A stretch of 64,000 bases of DNA from Ensifer sp. IC3342. GTDB lineage: Bacteria > Pseudomonadota > Alphaproteobacteria > Rhizobiales > Rhizobiaceae. The stretch spans positions 1 to 64,000 of the forward strand of contig NZ_JADYVE010000018.1 of NCBI RefSeq assembly GCF_020193655.1, in the 5' to 3' direction. The notes beneath the pieces are model-generated. The model was not told where the DNA came from, ran no database searches, and saw nothing but the letters and a program-made list of their open reading frames with translations. Both the position numbers and the translations under genes were made by a program. Positions 47,262 to 56,567 of this stretch are shown here, piece by piece; the first letter of the stretch is position 1, and each line of letters begins with the position of its first letter.

Positions 47262-47396
47262 GGCCGCCGTGCATTCTTGCGGCGCCAATAAGCCGAGAGA
47301 AACAGGATAGCGGCATGACATGCATTGATTTTATTAGATATTATTTGCACAAAGGGAGCTAAGGCTTGCTTTTTTGCAGATTTCAGCGCGCTCCTG

Positions 47397-47425
47397 TTGA
47401 CAGAAATAATCGTTTATCATATCCA
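47397..47425 (+). promoter_or_regulatory. Promoter of the GntR operon with operator in the spacer
   Basis: TTGACA (47397-47402), a 17-bp spacer and TATCCA (47420-47425). The spacer holds ATAATCGTTTAT (47406-47417), one change from the palindrome in the divergent promoter. The regulator starting at 47463 would therefore repress both directions. Confidence 0.6.
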
Positions 47426-47462
47426 TCATCGATAATTAGTTCGGGGAGCCTTGGGAGGAACA

Positions 47463-48200
47463 ATGATACCGGATCACGACGGCGCATTTGCTCCGACGAC
47501 AGAAGATGCTCCATCGTCTTCTGGCTTTCTTGACGACGGCAAAAACACAATCGGGAGCCAGCTTGCATTCCGCCTTCGTGAGGCGATCATCTCCGGCGAG
47601 CTTCAGGCCGGCAGCAAGATCAATCTCGACAAGGCGCGCAAGACGTTCAACGTGAGCCTCAGTCCGCTGCGTGAAGCGTTGGCGCGGCTGATATCGGACG
47701 GGCTAGTGGAGTTCGAGGATAATCGCGGCTACCGCGTTTCATCAATTTCCCTGGCCAATCTCGAAGAGATCACCAACCTGCGCGAAGAGTTTGAAATCTT
47801 CGCGCTTCGCGAGTCCATGCGGCTCGGCGATGTGGAGTGGGAGGGCAACGTCATGCGCGCGCTGCATCGCCTTAACCGCGCCGAGCGTGACGCGGCACGG
47901 CCGGAGACACTGGAGCGCTGGGAAGAGCTCCACCGCGAATTTCATCTGACACTCATATCTGGCTGCGGGAAGCCGATCCTGCTCCATTTCTGCAGACTGC
48001 TTCTTAATCTCAACGACCGCTACCGACGGGTGTTTCTGACCCGCACGTCGGGTGACCGCAACGTCAGCCAGGAGCACAGCGAGATTGCTCAAGGAGCCGT
48101 CGCGCGGGATCTGGACTATTCGTGCGACATGTTGCGTCAGCATATTCACCGCACGGGAACCAATCTGCGCAAACACCTCGCGACAAAGGGAATCCTGTGA
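47463..48200 (+). CDS. GntR-family regulator (FadR/FCD type)
   Basis: A 245-residue protein from the ATG at 47463 behind GGGAGGAAC. The winged helix (AFRLREAIISGELQAGSKIN, then VSLSPLREALARLISDGLV) and FCD domain (LREEFEIFALRESMR...FHLTLISGCGKP) are complete. It starts an operon that runs to 54832; the final TGA overlaps the next ATG. Paired promoter palindromes make it the likely repressor of both directions in this cluster. Confidence 0.92.
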   Translation: MIPDHDGAFAPTTEDAPSSSGFLDDGKNTIGSQLAFRLREAIISGELQAGSKINLDKARKTFNVSLSPLREALARLISDGLVEFEDNRGYRVSSISLANLEEITNLREEFEIFALRESMRLGDVEWEGNVMRALHRLNRAERDAARPETLERWEELHREFHLTLISGCGKPILLHFCRLLLNLNDRYRRVFLTRTSGDRNVSQEHSEIAQGAVARDLDYSCDMLRQHIHRTGTNLRKHLATKGIL

Positions 48201-49021
48201 TGACCGTCGCGACGCCAAGACCGGGACTTGAGCTGGGCGTGGCGCATTTTTCATCCATCGCGCTGCCGCCCAAGGAATTCGCCGTGATAGCTGCTCGGGC
48301 GGGTTTTGCGTCGATAGGTCTGCGTCTGCACCCTGCCTTTCCCGGAGCCCCTTTCTACGAGTTGCCGGTGGGCAGCCAGAGTGCCCAGGAGTTCAAGACA
48401 GTTGCCGATGGCGAAGGCATCAAGGTGCTCGATATCGAGTTCTTCGTGATCGACGGGAGCTTCGTTGCGGCCTCCCATGAGGCGACCGTGGCAGCCGCTG
48501 CGAACATAGGGGCGCGCCGGCTGAGTGTTTGCGGCGATGATCGAGACGGCGGCCGTCTTGCCACAAACCTTTCTGAGTTTTGCGCCCTCGCGGCGCGATA
48601 TGGCATGTCAGTCGACATCGAAAACATGGGCTGGCGGACGGTAAAAACCTTTCGCGACAGCGTAGCGGTCGTGAATTCCTGCGGAGCAGAGAACGCCGGT
48701 GTCCTTGTTGACGGGATTCACTTCTTCCGAAACGGAGCCTCGATCGACGAGCTTCGCGCAAACGCAGGGAAGGTAAAACACGTCCAGCTTTGCGACGTCC
48801 GCGGGCCTGCTCCCAAAACATCGGACGCAATGATCGCCGAGGCGAGAAGCGGCAGGCTCGCTCCTGGAGAAGGCGAATTGCCATTGAAGGACCTCTGGGC
48901 GGCAACCGAATACGGCGCTGCTATCTCGGTTGAAGTGCCACTCGTCGGGCCGGTGGACCCGGAGGCACATCTAAAACATCTGCATGACAGCGCACTGGGG
49001 ATTTTGAAACCGGATCATTGA
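48200..49021 (+). CDS. TIM-barrel sugar-isomerase-fold protein (candidate 3-dehydroshikimate dehydratase)
   Basis: A 273-residue protein whose start overlaps the GntR stop (TGATG). It belongs to the AP endonuclease 2/xylose isomerase-like fold: the Glu in VDIENMGWR, Asp in VLVDGIHFFR, His in KVKHVQLCDVRGPA and Glu in ISVEVPLVG are the expected divalent-metal ligands. Since 3-dehydroquinate dehydratase and shikimate dehydrogenase genes follow in the operon, conversion of 3-dehydroshikimate to protocatechuate is an attractive role. Sugar or inosose epimerisation is the alternative. Confidence 0.75.
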   Translation: MTVATPRPGLELGVAHFSSIALPPKEFAVIAARAGFASIGLRLHPAFPGAPFYELPVGSQSAQEFKTVADGEGIKVLDIEFFVIDGSFVAASHEATVAAAANIGARRLSVCGDDRDGGRLATNLSEFCALAARYGMSVDIENMGWRTVKTFRDSVAVVNSCGAENAGVLVDGIHFFRNGASIDELRANAGKVKHVQLCDVRGPAPKTSDAMIAEARSGRLAPGEGELPLKDLWAATEYGAAISVEVPLVGPVDPEAHLKHLHDSALGILKPDH

Positions 49022-49066
49022 TCCGGCGCCGACGCGGCGTACGCCGGTCGGAGGGAGGAAGTCTAC

Positions 49067-49735
49067 ATGACTTATACGTTTGATTTCGGTGCGGTCCTCG
49101 ACCGCGCCCCGGAATTGCTATGGGGTTCGCTTGGAACGCTTGGCCTTGCGTTGGCTGGGATGCTCCTCGCACTCGTCATCGGAATCCTGGGCGTTGTTGC
49201 AAGGACTTCCAAGAGCGAGATCACGCGCACTCCCGTCATCGTCTTCGTCGAGGTCGTGCGTAATACGCCATTCCTGGTGCAGATCTTCTTCATATATTTT
49301 GCCCTTCCTCTCATGGGCATCCGCCTCAATCCGACCGTCACGGCGATCATTGCCCTCGGCTTCAATGGTGGGGCGTACGCAATCGAGATCATCCGAGGCG
49401 GGGTCGAAAGCGTGTCGCGCGGCCAGATCGAGGCAGGTTTCGCACTTGGTCTGCACAAGGCGGACGTCTTCCGGCTCATCGTGCTCAAGCCGGCGCTGCG
49501 GGCGATTTATCCCTCGCTCACAAGCCAGTTCATCATGCTGACACTGACAACGTCTGTCTGCACGTCAATCGCCGCCTACGAACTGACCTCGGCCGCTCAG
49601 CGCATTGAGTCTGACACCTTCCGCAGCTTCGAAGTCTATTTCACGGTGACGGCTATCTACCTGGTTATCTCGACGCTGATGATGGGCCTCTTTGCCCTCA
49701 TTTCTCGCCACTACTTCAACTACCCGACGCGATAG
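49067..49735 (+). CDS. Amino-acid-type ABC transporter permease (first)
   Basis: A 222-residue membrane protein behind GGAGGGAGG. The loop RGQIEAGFALGLHKADVFRL and RNTPFLVQIFFIY identify the HisM/HisQ family. It pairs with the permease at 49745, binding protein at 50437 and ATPase at 51281. In this operon the cargo is more likely a hydroaromatic or aromatic acid than a standard amino acid, but that is inference. Confidence 0.92.
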   Translation: MTYTFDFGAVLDRAPELLWGSLGTLGLALAGMLLALVIGILGVVARTSKSEITRTPVIVFVEVVRNTPFLVQIFFIYFALPLMGIRLNPTVTAIIALGFNGGAYAIEIIRGGVESVSRGQIEAGFALGLHKADVFRLIVLKPALRAIYPSLTSQFIMLTLTTSVCTSIAAYELTSAAQRIESDTFRSFEVYFTVTAIYLVISTLMMGLFALISRHYFNYPTR

Positions 49736-49744
49736 GAGGCAGCC

Positions 49745-50395
49745 ATGGGTCCCATCGGCGAAAATGAATTCTTCTTTTTGATGCAGGGTTTGAAGTGGAC
49801 CGTGCTGCTCGCGATCGTGGGGTTCATCGGTGGGGGGATATTCGGAATCCTGATCGCGCTGCTGCGCACCTCGAAGACGAAAGTCGCCCGGAGGATCACC
49901 GCAGGCTATATCGGCGTCTTCCAGGGCACGCCCCTTCTGATGCAGCTCTTCGTTGTCTATTACGGCGTTGCGCTGCTGGGCATCGAGGTCAACGCGTGGA
50001 TCGCGGTCGCAATCGCCTTCACGCTCCATGCCAGTGCTTTCCTGGGAGAGATCTGGCGCGGCTCCATCGAGGCTGTGCCGAAGGGCCAGACGGAAGCCGC
50101 CAACGCCCTCGGTCTGCATTATGTCTCGCGGATGAAAGACGTCATCCTGCCGCAGGCCCTGAAAATCTCCATGCCGGCCACGATCGGCTTCCTTGTCCAG
50201 CTCATCAAGGGCACGTCGCTGGCAGCAATCGTCGGCTTCATTGAACTGACTCGCGCCGGCCAGATCATTTCAAACCAGACCTATCGTCCGCTGCTCGTCT
50301 TCGGAATCGTCGGCGCAATCTACTTCATCATTTGCTGGCCGCTCTCCCATGCCGGAAGTGGCCTCGAAAAACGGATGGCGAAAGCTGCCCGCTAA
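49745..50395 (+). CDS. Amino-acid-type ABC transporter permease (second)
   Basis: A 216-residue membrane protein 9 bp after the first permease. FQGTPLLMQLFVVYYG and the loop PKGQTEAANALGLHYVSRMK are typical. It completes the heterodimeric channel of the importer. Confidence 0.92.
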   Translation: MGPIGENEFFFLMQGLKWTVLLAIVGFIGGGIFGILIALLRTSKTKVARRITAGYIGVFQGTPLLMQLFVVYYGVALLGIEVNAWIAVAIAFTLHASAFLGEIWRGSIEAVPKGQTEAANALGLHYVSRMKDVILPQALKISMPATIGFLVQLIKGTSLAAIVGFIELTRAGQIISNQTYRPLLVFGIVGAIYFIICWPLSHAGSGLEKRMAKAAR

Positions 50396-50436
50396 CCGCT
50401 TCGCTCGAAGCAAAACTCTTGAGGAGGAGAATAAGC

Positions 50437-51261
50437 ATGCATAACAATCGTAGGAATTTTCTCGGACTTGCACTGGCAACCGTTGCCTTTGCAACCGTTG
50501 GCGCTGCCACCGCCTCTGCGGCAAGTGTGGAGGAAATCAAGGCAAAGGGCACGCTTGTGGTCGGCATCCAGGGCGACAATGCGCCATGGGGGTTCGTCAA
50601 CACAAGCGGCGTGCAGGACGGCTTCGACGCTGACGTCGCCAACCTTTTTGCCAAGGAATTAGGCGTGAAGGTTCAATTCCAGCCGCTCGCCGTTGCCAAC
50701 CGAATTCCGGCGCTTACGACCGGCAAAGTCGACATTCTGTTCGCAACGATGGCGATGACGGAAGAACGCGCGAAATCAATTCAATACAGCAAGCCCTACG
50801 CCGCCAACACGATTTCGCTTTATGCCGCGAAGTCCGACACGGTTACGAAGCCTGAAAACGTTGCGGGATGGGAGATCGGCGTTCCGAAGTCCAGTTCGCA
50901 GGATAAGGCAGTAACGGACGCCGTCGGATCCACCGCAACGGTTCGCCGCTTTGATGACGACGCTGCAACCATCCAGGCTCTGATCTCCGGACAGGTAAAG
51001 GCGGTTGGCGGCAACCAGTTCTATGGTCAGCGTCTGGATGCGGCGAGTGCCGGCACCTATGAGCGCAAGATCGACTTTCTGACGACCTACAACGGCGTCG
51101 GGACCCGTCTCGGCGAGAAGGACTGGAACGAAGCCGTCAACGCCTTCATCGACAAGATCAAGACCAATGGTGAGCTTGCCGCCATCACGAAGAAGTGGAT
51201 GGCGATCGATCTGCCGCAGTTCCCGGAATCCATTCCGAACATCCCGTTCACCGTCAATTGA
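50437..51261 (+). CDS. ABC transporter substrate-binding protein of the aromatic cluster
   Basis: A 274-residue family 3 binding protein from the ATG at 50437 behind GAGGAGGAG. The signal peptide is about 29 residues (ending ASAASV). [19 protein letters not shown] and [19 protein letters not shown] match the family. The ligand is unknown; quinate, shikimate or an aromatic acid fits the neighbouring enzymes. Confidence 0.9.
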   Translation: MHNNRRNFLGLALATVAFATVGAATASAASVEEIKAKGTLVVGIQGDNAPWGFVNTSGVQDGFDADVANLFAKELGVKVQFQPLAVANRIPALTTGKVDILFATMAMTEERAKSIQYSKPYAANTISLYAAKSDTVTKPENVAGWEIGVPKSSSQDKAVTDAVGSTATVRRFDDDAATIQALISGQVKAVGGNQFYGQRLDAASAGTYERKIDFLTTYNGVGTRLGEKDWNEAVNAFIDKIKTNGELAAITKKWMAIDLPQFPESIPNIPFTVN

Positions 51262-51280
51262 AGCCCAAATGGAGGGTTCC

Positions 51281-52042
51281 GTGCTCAATTCCGCAAAAGA
51301 TCAACCGACGCTGATTTCCCTTGAGGACGTGCAGAAGTGGTACGGCGCTTTCCATGCCTTGAAATCCATCAGTCTGTCGGTCCGCAAAGGCGAAAAAATC
51401 GTCCTCTGCGGGCCGTCAGGCTCCGGGAAATCAACGTTAATCCGCTGCATCAATGCCCTCGAAACGATCGAGGAAGGCAAGATCGTCGTCGAGGGTCAGG
51501 TACTGGACGGAAGCACCAAATCCATCGATGCGATACGTCGCGAAGTGGGAATGGTCTTCCAGAGCTTCAATCTCTTCCCCCACATGACCGTGCTTCAGAA
51601 CTGTACACTCGCCCCGATGCGTGTTCGAGGCACAAGCCACACTGACGCAGAGCGACTGGCTCGAAAATATCTCGAGCGCGTTCGAATCCTTGACCAGGCA
51701 GAAAAGTATCCTGCGCAGCTATCCGGCGGGCAACAACAACGCGTTGCCATCGCTCGCGCGCTCTGCATGGAGCCGAAGGTCATGCTCTTCGACGAACCAA
51801 CCTCTGCCCTCGATCCTGAAATGGTGAAGGAGGTGCTCGACACCATGATCGGGCTCGCCCGTGACGGCATGACGATGATCTGTGTCACGCACGAAATGGG
51901 GTTTGCCCGCCAGGTCGCTGATCGCGTCATCTTCATGGCCTCCGGAGAAATCGTCGAAGAGGCCGAACCGGAGGTCTTCTTCAAGTCTCCCAAGCACCAA
52001 CGCACGAAAACCTTCCTCGGCGAAATCCTGGCCCACCACTGA
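51281..52042 (+). CDS. Amino-acid-type ABC transporter ATP-binding protein
   Basis: A 253-residue ATPase. I chose the GTG at 51281 because GGAGGG lies 4 bp before it; the ATG at 51269 is the alternative and adds four residues. Walker [10 protein letters not shown], signature [14 protein letters not shown], Walker [13 protein letters not shown] and H-loop THEMGF are intact. It powers the importer encoded just upstream. Confidence 0.92.
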   Translation: MLNSAKDQPTLISLEDVQKWYGAFHALKSISLSVRKGEKIVLCGPSGSGKSTLIRCINALETIEEGKIVVEGQVLDGSTKSIDAIRREVGMVFQSFNLFPHMTVLQNCTLAPMRVRGTSHTDAERLARKYLERVRILDQAEKYPAQLSGGQQQRVAIARALCMEPKVMLFDEPTSALDPEMVKEVLDTMIGLARDGMTMICVTHEMGFARQVADRVIFMASGEIVEEAEPEVFFKSPKHQRTKTFLGEILAHH

Positions 52043-52060
52043 CGTTCGAAAGCGATACCA

Positions 52061-52921
52061 ATGCACGACAAGAAATTCCTCGTGGGACTGATCGGGGCCG
52101 ACATTCAAATGTCAAAGTCCCCGGCTCTCCACGAAACGGAGGCTCGACACCAGGGCCTCGATTACCGCTACGAGCTTCTCGACTTCGCCGAGCGAGGCCT
52201 TCCCGCCTCGGCGCTGCCGGACCTCCTAGACGAGGAAGAGCGGCGCGGTTTTGCCGGGAGCAACATTACACATCCGTGCAAGCAGACGGTGATCGCCCAC
52301 CTAAATCGCCTTTCCGAGGATGCAGAGATGCTCGGTGCGGTCAACACCGTGGTCTTTCGCAACGGCGAGAGGATCGGCCACAACACTGATTGGTACGGTT
52401 TCTACGAGAATTTCCAGCGCGGCCTTCCGCACGTCGCGAAGTCGCATGCCGTCCTGCTTGGCGCCGGCGGCGCCGGTGTCGCCGTGGCGCATGCCGCAAT
52501 CAAGCTCGGTATTGAGAGATTATCGATCTTTGACCAGGATTCGAAACGGGCAGAAACCTTGGCTGGGCAGTTGAACGATCGGTTCTCAAGGGATTGTGCT
52601 CGTGCCACGACGGATGTCGGCAGCGCCCTGCGCTCCGCGGACGGCCTCATCCACGCGACGCCGACGGGTATGAAGAGCCATCCTGGTTTGCCGATCGACG
52701 CGGAATGGCTTCTGCCACGGCATTGGGCCGCCGACATAGTCTATATGCCGCTCGTCACAGAGTTCCTTGCTCTCGCCGAAAGAAAAGGCTGCCGGACCCT
52801 TCGTGGCGGCGGCATGACCGTCTACCAGGCAGCAGCGGCTTTCGAATTGTTCACCGGGATAGCACCCGACGCAGAGCGCATGTCCCGTCACTTTATGGAC
52901 TTGTGCCGCCTGTCGGCTTGA
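52061..52921 (+). CDS. Shikimate/quinate dehydrogenase
   Basis: A 286-residue AroE-family enzyme. SKSPALHE contacts substrate, NITHPCKQTV carries the catalytic Lys, GHNTDWYGF the catalytic Asp, and GAGGAGVAVAHAA the nucleotide-binding loop. The usual N-(V/I)-T-(V/I/P) region and the TPTGM loop are present. The catabolic setting, with an inducible importer and AroQ, suggests oxidation of quinate or shikimate and not aromatic biosynthesis. The cofactor (NAD or NADP) cannot be decided by eye. Confidence 0.88.
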   Translation: MHDKKFLVGLIGADIQMSKSPALHETEARHQGLDYRYELLDFAERGLPASALPDLLDEEERRGFAGSNITHPCKQTVIAHLNRLSEDAEMLGAVNTVVFRNGERIGHNTDWYGFYENFQRGLPHVAKSHAVLLGAGGAGVAVAHAAIKLGIERLSIFDQDSKRAETLAGQLNDRFSRDCARATTDVGSALRSADGLIHATPTGMKSHPGLPIDAEWLLPRHWAADIVYMPLVTEFLALAERKGCRTLRGGGMTVYQAAAAFELFTGIAPDAERMSRHFMDLCRLSA

Positions 52922-52935
52922 TGGGGAGATCCCAA

Positions 52936-53304
52936 ATGCCGCATATCACCATCGATTATAGCCGGGGCGCAGGCGAGCATGTAGCCATGGACCGGCTGAC
53001 GCTCACCGTGCATCGCTGCGTTCGCGATGGCGGTCTTGTGAAACCTTCCGCCGTGCGCACGCTTGCGCGGGAGGCGACATACTCCTGCGTGGGCGATGAG
53101 CATGTCGATAATCATTTCATCCAAATCATCGTGCGGATGGCACCGGGTCGTACTGCAGAGACCAAGCAGAAGCTTCTCACGGCCGTTCTCGAGGCCGCGC
53201 GGGCGATTGCCGCGCCTGCTCTCGAAGCGGGAAGGCTCGGCTTGCGCGCAGATCTCTACGAGTCGGACCCTGATTTTGCGGTTCAAGCAATCGCGTTCGT
53301 CTGA
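52936..53304 (+). CDS. 5-carboxymethyl-2-hydroxymuconate isomerase-like protein
   Basis: A 122-residue protein from the ATG at 52936. MPHITIDYSR begins with the Met-Pro that supplies the catalytic N-terminal proline in tautomerase-superfamily CHMI enzymes. It would isomerise a 2-hydroxymuconate-like product of aromatic ring opening. The homoprotocatechuate pathway partners HpaD, HpaE and HpaG are absent from this window. Confidence 0.8.
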   Translation: MPHITIDYSRGAGEHVAMDRLTLTVHRCVRDGGLVKPSAVRTLAREATYSCVGDEHVDNHFIQIIVRMAPGRTAETKQKLLTAVLEAARAIAAPALEAGRLGLRADLYESDPDFAVQAIAFV

Positions 53305-53337
53305 CCAGGACGACGTGCTCAAGAAGGACACTATACT

Positions 53338-53787
53338 ATGAGCCTGATCTACGTTCTCAATGGACCAAACCTCAACCTGCTTGGCAAACGCCAGCCGCAC
53401 ATCTACGGGCATGAAACGCTCGCAGACGTAGAGGCGGACTGCCGCAAACTGGCAGCCGAACTCGGCCATGAAATCCGCTTTCATCAGAGCAACCGGGAAT
53501 ACGAGATCATCGATTGGATTCATGAGGCGCGCGAGGACGGTGCGGGCATCGTCATCAATCCGGCGGCCTTCACCCATACCTCGCTCGCCATCCTTGACGC
53601 TCTGAACACATTTGAAGGGCCTGTGATCGAGATCCACATCTCCAATGTGCACAAGCGCGAAAGCTTCCGACACCATTCGTTCGTTTCGCACCGCGCGGAC
53701 GGCGTGATCTGCGGCCTTGGAACCGAAGGATACCAGCTTGGCATCCGGCGCGCGGCGACAATGATCAAGGCGGCGAGCAAGGGCTGA
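53338..53787 (+). CDS. aroQ: Type II 3-dehydroquinate dehydratase
   Basis: A 149-residue AroQ/QutE-family protein. [17 protein letters not shown] holds the family start and active-site Tyr; NPAAFTHTS contains the catalytic Asn region, and [20 protein letters not shown] the catalytic His and Arg. It dehydrates 3-dehydroquinate to 3-dehydroshikimate. The catabolic operon context suggests quinate degradation. Confidence 0.93.
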   Translation: MSLIYVLNGPNLNLLGKRQPHIYGHETLADVEADCRKLAAELGHEIRFHQSNREYEIIDWIHEAREDGAGIVINPAAFTHTSLAILDALNTFEGPVIEIHISNVHKRESFRHHSFVSHRADGVICGLGTEGYQLGIRRAATMIKAASKG

Positions 53788-53794
53788 GGTGACC

Positions 53795-54832
53795 ATGACC
53801 CAACGGGTTAAGCTGGCCGTACTTGGCGCAGGCCTCATCGGTAAGCGCCATATTCAGCACGTCCTCGCCGAGCCCTCGGCGCAACTTAGTGCCGTGGTCG
53901 ATCCCACGCCTGTTGGCGAGACTATTGCCAAGGAAGCCGGCGTGAAGTGGTTTACAAGCTTCGCGGACATGATTGCCGCAGACCGACCTGACGGGATCAT
54001 CGTGGCTACGCCCAACCAGGCTCACGTCCAGAACGGGTTGGAAGCCGTTGAAGCCGGCGTTCCCGCACTCATCGAGAAGCCTATCGCCGACGACATTATA
54101 TCCGGGGAAAAGCTGGTCGCAGCGGCTGCGGCAAAAGGTGTTCCTCTTTTGACCGGCCATCACCGCCGACACAATCCGGTGATGCAGAAGGCAAAGGAAA
54201 TCATCGAAAGCGGAAAGCTCGGCCGCGTTCTTGTTGTCAATGCGATGTTCTGGCTGTTCAAGCCCGACGATTACTTCGACATCTCGTGGCGTCGTGAGCG
54301 CGGTGCGGGGCCGGTTTTCCTCAATCTCATCCACGATGTCGATAATCTGCGCTACCTTTTCGGCGATGTGGCTGCGGTTCAGGCACGCGAGTCCCACGCG
54401 GTGCGCGGCAACGCAGTTGAGGAAACGGCTGTGATCCTGATCGAGTTCAAGAATGGCGTTTTGGGGACTGCGACAGTCTCGGACGCGGTGGTCGCACCGT
54501 GGAGCTGGGAGATGACAACCGGAGAGAATCCGGCTTACCCCAGAACCGAGCAATCCTGTTACATGATCGGAGGAACGCACGGGTCGCTGGCTGTTCCGTC
54601 GCTCGAGGTCTGGCGCAATCCTGGTAAACGGAGTTGGTGGGAACCACTTGACCAAAAGCGTATCGAGGTCGACGACGAGGACCCGCTCGTCCTGCAGATC
54701 AGGCAATTCTGCAAGGTGATCCGCGGAGACGAACCGCCGCTTGTCAGCGGGCGTGAGGGGCTCGAAACCTTGAGGGTAATCGACGCGGTAAAACGCTCGG
54801 CGGCAACGGGAGAACGTATCGAGTTGAACTGA
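53795..54832 (+). CDS. Gfo/Idh/MocA-family oxidoreductase
   Basis: A 345-residue protein from the ATG at 53795 behind GAGG (a GTG six bases earlier is also in frame). The Rossmann motif LAVLGAGLIGKRH, the EKP motif (ALIEKPIADD) and the catalytic-site HDVDNLRYLFG region are present. The family oxidises hydroxyls on sugars or cyclic polyols with NAD(P). In this cluster a cyclic polyol such as quinate or a relative is a plausible substrate. It ends the operon. Confidence 0.9.
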   Translation: MTQRVKLAVLGAGLIGKRHIQHVLAEPSAQLSAVVDPTPVGETIAKEAGVKWFTSFADMIAADRPDGIIVATPNQAHVQNGLEAVEAGVPALIEKPIADDIISGEKLVAAAAAKGVPLLTGHHRRHNPVMQKAKEIIESGKLGRVLVVNAMFWLFKPDDYFDISWRRERGAGPVFLNLIHDVDNLRYLFGDVAAVQARESHAVRGNAVEETAVILIEFKNGVLGTATVSDAVVAPWSWEMTTGENPAYPRTEQSCYMIGGTHGSLAVPSLEVWRNPGKRSWWEPLDQKRIEVDDEDPLVLQIRQFCKVIRGDEPPLVSGREGLETLRVIDAVKRSAATGERIELN

Positions 54833-55240
54833 CGCCTGAGTAATGTGACCGCCTGCTCGTCCTTCCCGCTCCTTGCATCCGATGCGATGAGAACGCCGGC
54901 TCAACACCGACGTTAGGCATCGCACTTCTGGCGGAGGAAATCGTCGCCGCCGCTCTGTCTTCGCCGCAATCGAAACGCGCCTGCTTCGGCAACGACGCAA
55001 CGCTTCATCGAATTTCTGGGTGACTGCTTGAAGCCGACTTAAGGCAGAGATCAACGTCCGCCTTGACGTGCCTTTTTGTCATTCGGTACTTGGAGCCGGA
55101 TGTCCGCGACGGGTCGACTGCTGACGATAAATGTCATCTCCTCGCAGCAACGGGAAAGCGCGAAAGGTGCTTGACCTCAATACACCGATTAGAGAAGCGC
55201 CGCCCAAAGGGCGGAAACCGGGATCGACATGGGATAATTG
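54833..55240. other. Spacer after the aromatic operon
   Basis: About 400 bp with no intact gene. The plus strand moves into the 5'-truncated ABC-F remnant at about 55240. No strong terminator hairpin is visible directly after 54832. Confidence 0.4.
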
Positions 55241-56567
55241 CGGTCAGTGCTATGCTGCCGCGAGGCGAGTGTCGAGGAATTGGCCGATGCGGACTGGACG
55301 GTAGAGGAGCGGATCGCTGCTGCCCTTGCCCATATCGGGTTGGAGGCAGGAACGAGCACGCTCCTGACGCAGCTTTCCGGCGGTCGGCGTACGCGGGCCG
55401 CCCTCGCGGCGGCAACATTCACCGAGCCCGATTTTCTGCTGCTGGACGAGCCCACGAACAATCTGGATCGTGACGGTCGGCGGGCGGTAATCGACTTTCT
55501 GGACGGCTGGCGGAATGGTGCGATTATCGTCAGCCACGACCGCGAACTTCTGGAACACACGGACACGATCATCGAACTGACCTCGCTTGGCGCAAACGCT
55601 ACGGCGGGAACTGGAGCGTCTATCGGGCCATCAAATCCGTCGAGCTGGAAGCGGCAGAACAAAATCTGGCGCGTGCACAGAAGGCAAGCGACGAGATCGA
55701 CCGTAAGGCGCAGTTGATTGCCGAGCGGCGGGACAGGCGCGACGCCGCCGGCGCTAGGAAGGCGGGGAAAGGCGACAGCCACGCATTCTGCTTGGCAAGC
55801 GAAAAAGCAATGCGGAGGCGACCCGAGGAAAGGGCGTCCAACTTGCCGAGCGCCAGCGCGCAGAGGCACTCGATGCCGTCTCGGCCGCGAAGGCCCGCAT
55901 TGAGGTGTTGCAGCCATTCTCTGTCCGCCTTCCTCCGACGGGATTGCCCGCAGGCCGTCAGGTGCTCGCGTTTGACGAGGTCACGGCTGGCTACGATCCG
56001 ACCCATCCCATTATTCAGGACCTGTCCTTTTCACTGGTGGGACCACAACGTGTCGCACTTGTTGGTCCCAACGGATCGGGAAAAGCGACCTTTCTGAAGT
56101 TGACGGTGGGAGAGATTTTACCATTCCAAGGGACGCGCTCTGTCACAGTGCCTTTCGCCATGCTGGATCAAAGCGTCGGGATTCTCGAGCGCGACGATAC
56201 GATCCTCGATAACTTCAAGCGGCTCAACCCCGGCGCGACCGAGAATGCCTGCCGTGCGACATTGGCAAGCTTCCGGTTCCGTGCCGACGCCGCGCTTCAG
56301 CCGGTCGGCACCTTGAGCGGCGGGCAGGTGCTGCGCGCCGGCCTTGCTTGCGTGCTCGGTGGGGCGTCCCCGCCTTCGTTGCTTATCCTCGACGAGCCGA
56401 CCAACCATCTGGACATCGATTCCATCGAGGCGGTGGAGGCCGGCCCGCTTGCCTATGACGGCGCGCTCCTCGTCGTCAGCCATGACGAAACCTTTCTTAC
56501 CAATATTGGTGTCGACCGACGCATCGATTTGACAAGGCCGGCGGAGAAGGCTCGTCAGAGCACATAA
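55240..56567 (+). pseudogene. ABC-F family ATPase, degenerate
   Basis: The sequence starts within the first ATPase domain (LTQLSGGRRTRAALAAATF, LLLDEPTNNLD, VSHDRELLEHTD), so the first Walker A is lost. Near 55590 and 55780 the frame shifts; the linker continues as YGGNWSVYRAIKSVELEAAE and QLAERQRAEALDAVSAAK. The second ATPase domain (from about 55905) has GPNGSGKATF, where the usual Thr/Ser-Thr pair after Lys is altered, LSGGQVLRAGLA and LLILDEPTNHLDIDSIEAVE. Several lesions make it non-functional. Confidence 0.78.

Noticed and set aside
53765-55054. 429-residue minus-strand frame
   Set aside because: It lies opposite the Gfo/Idh/MocA oxidoreductase gene and shows no family features.
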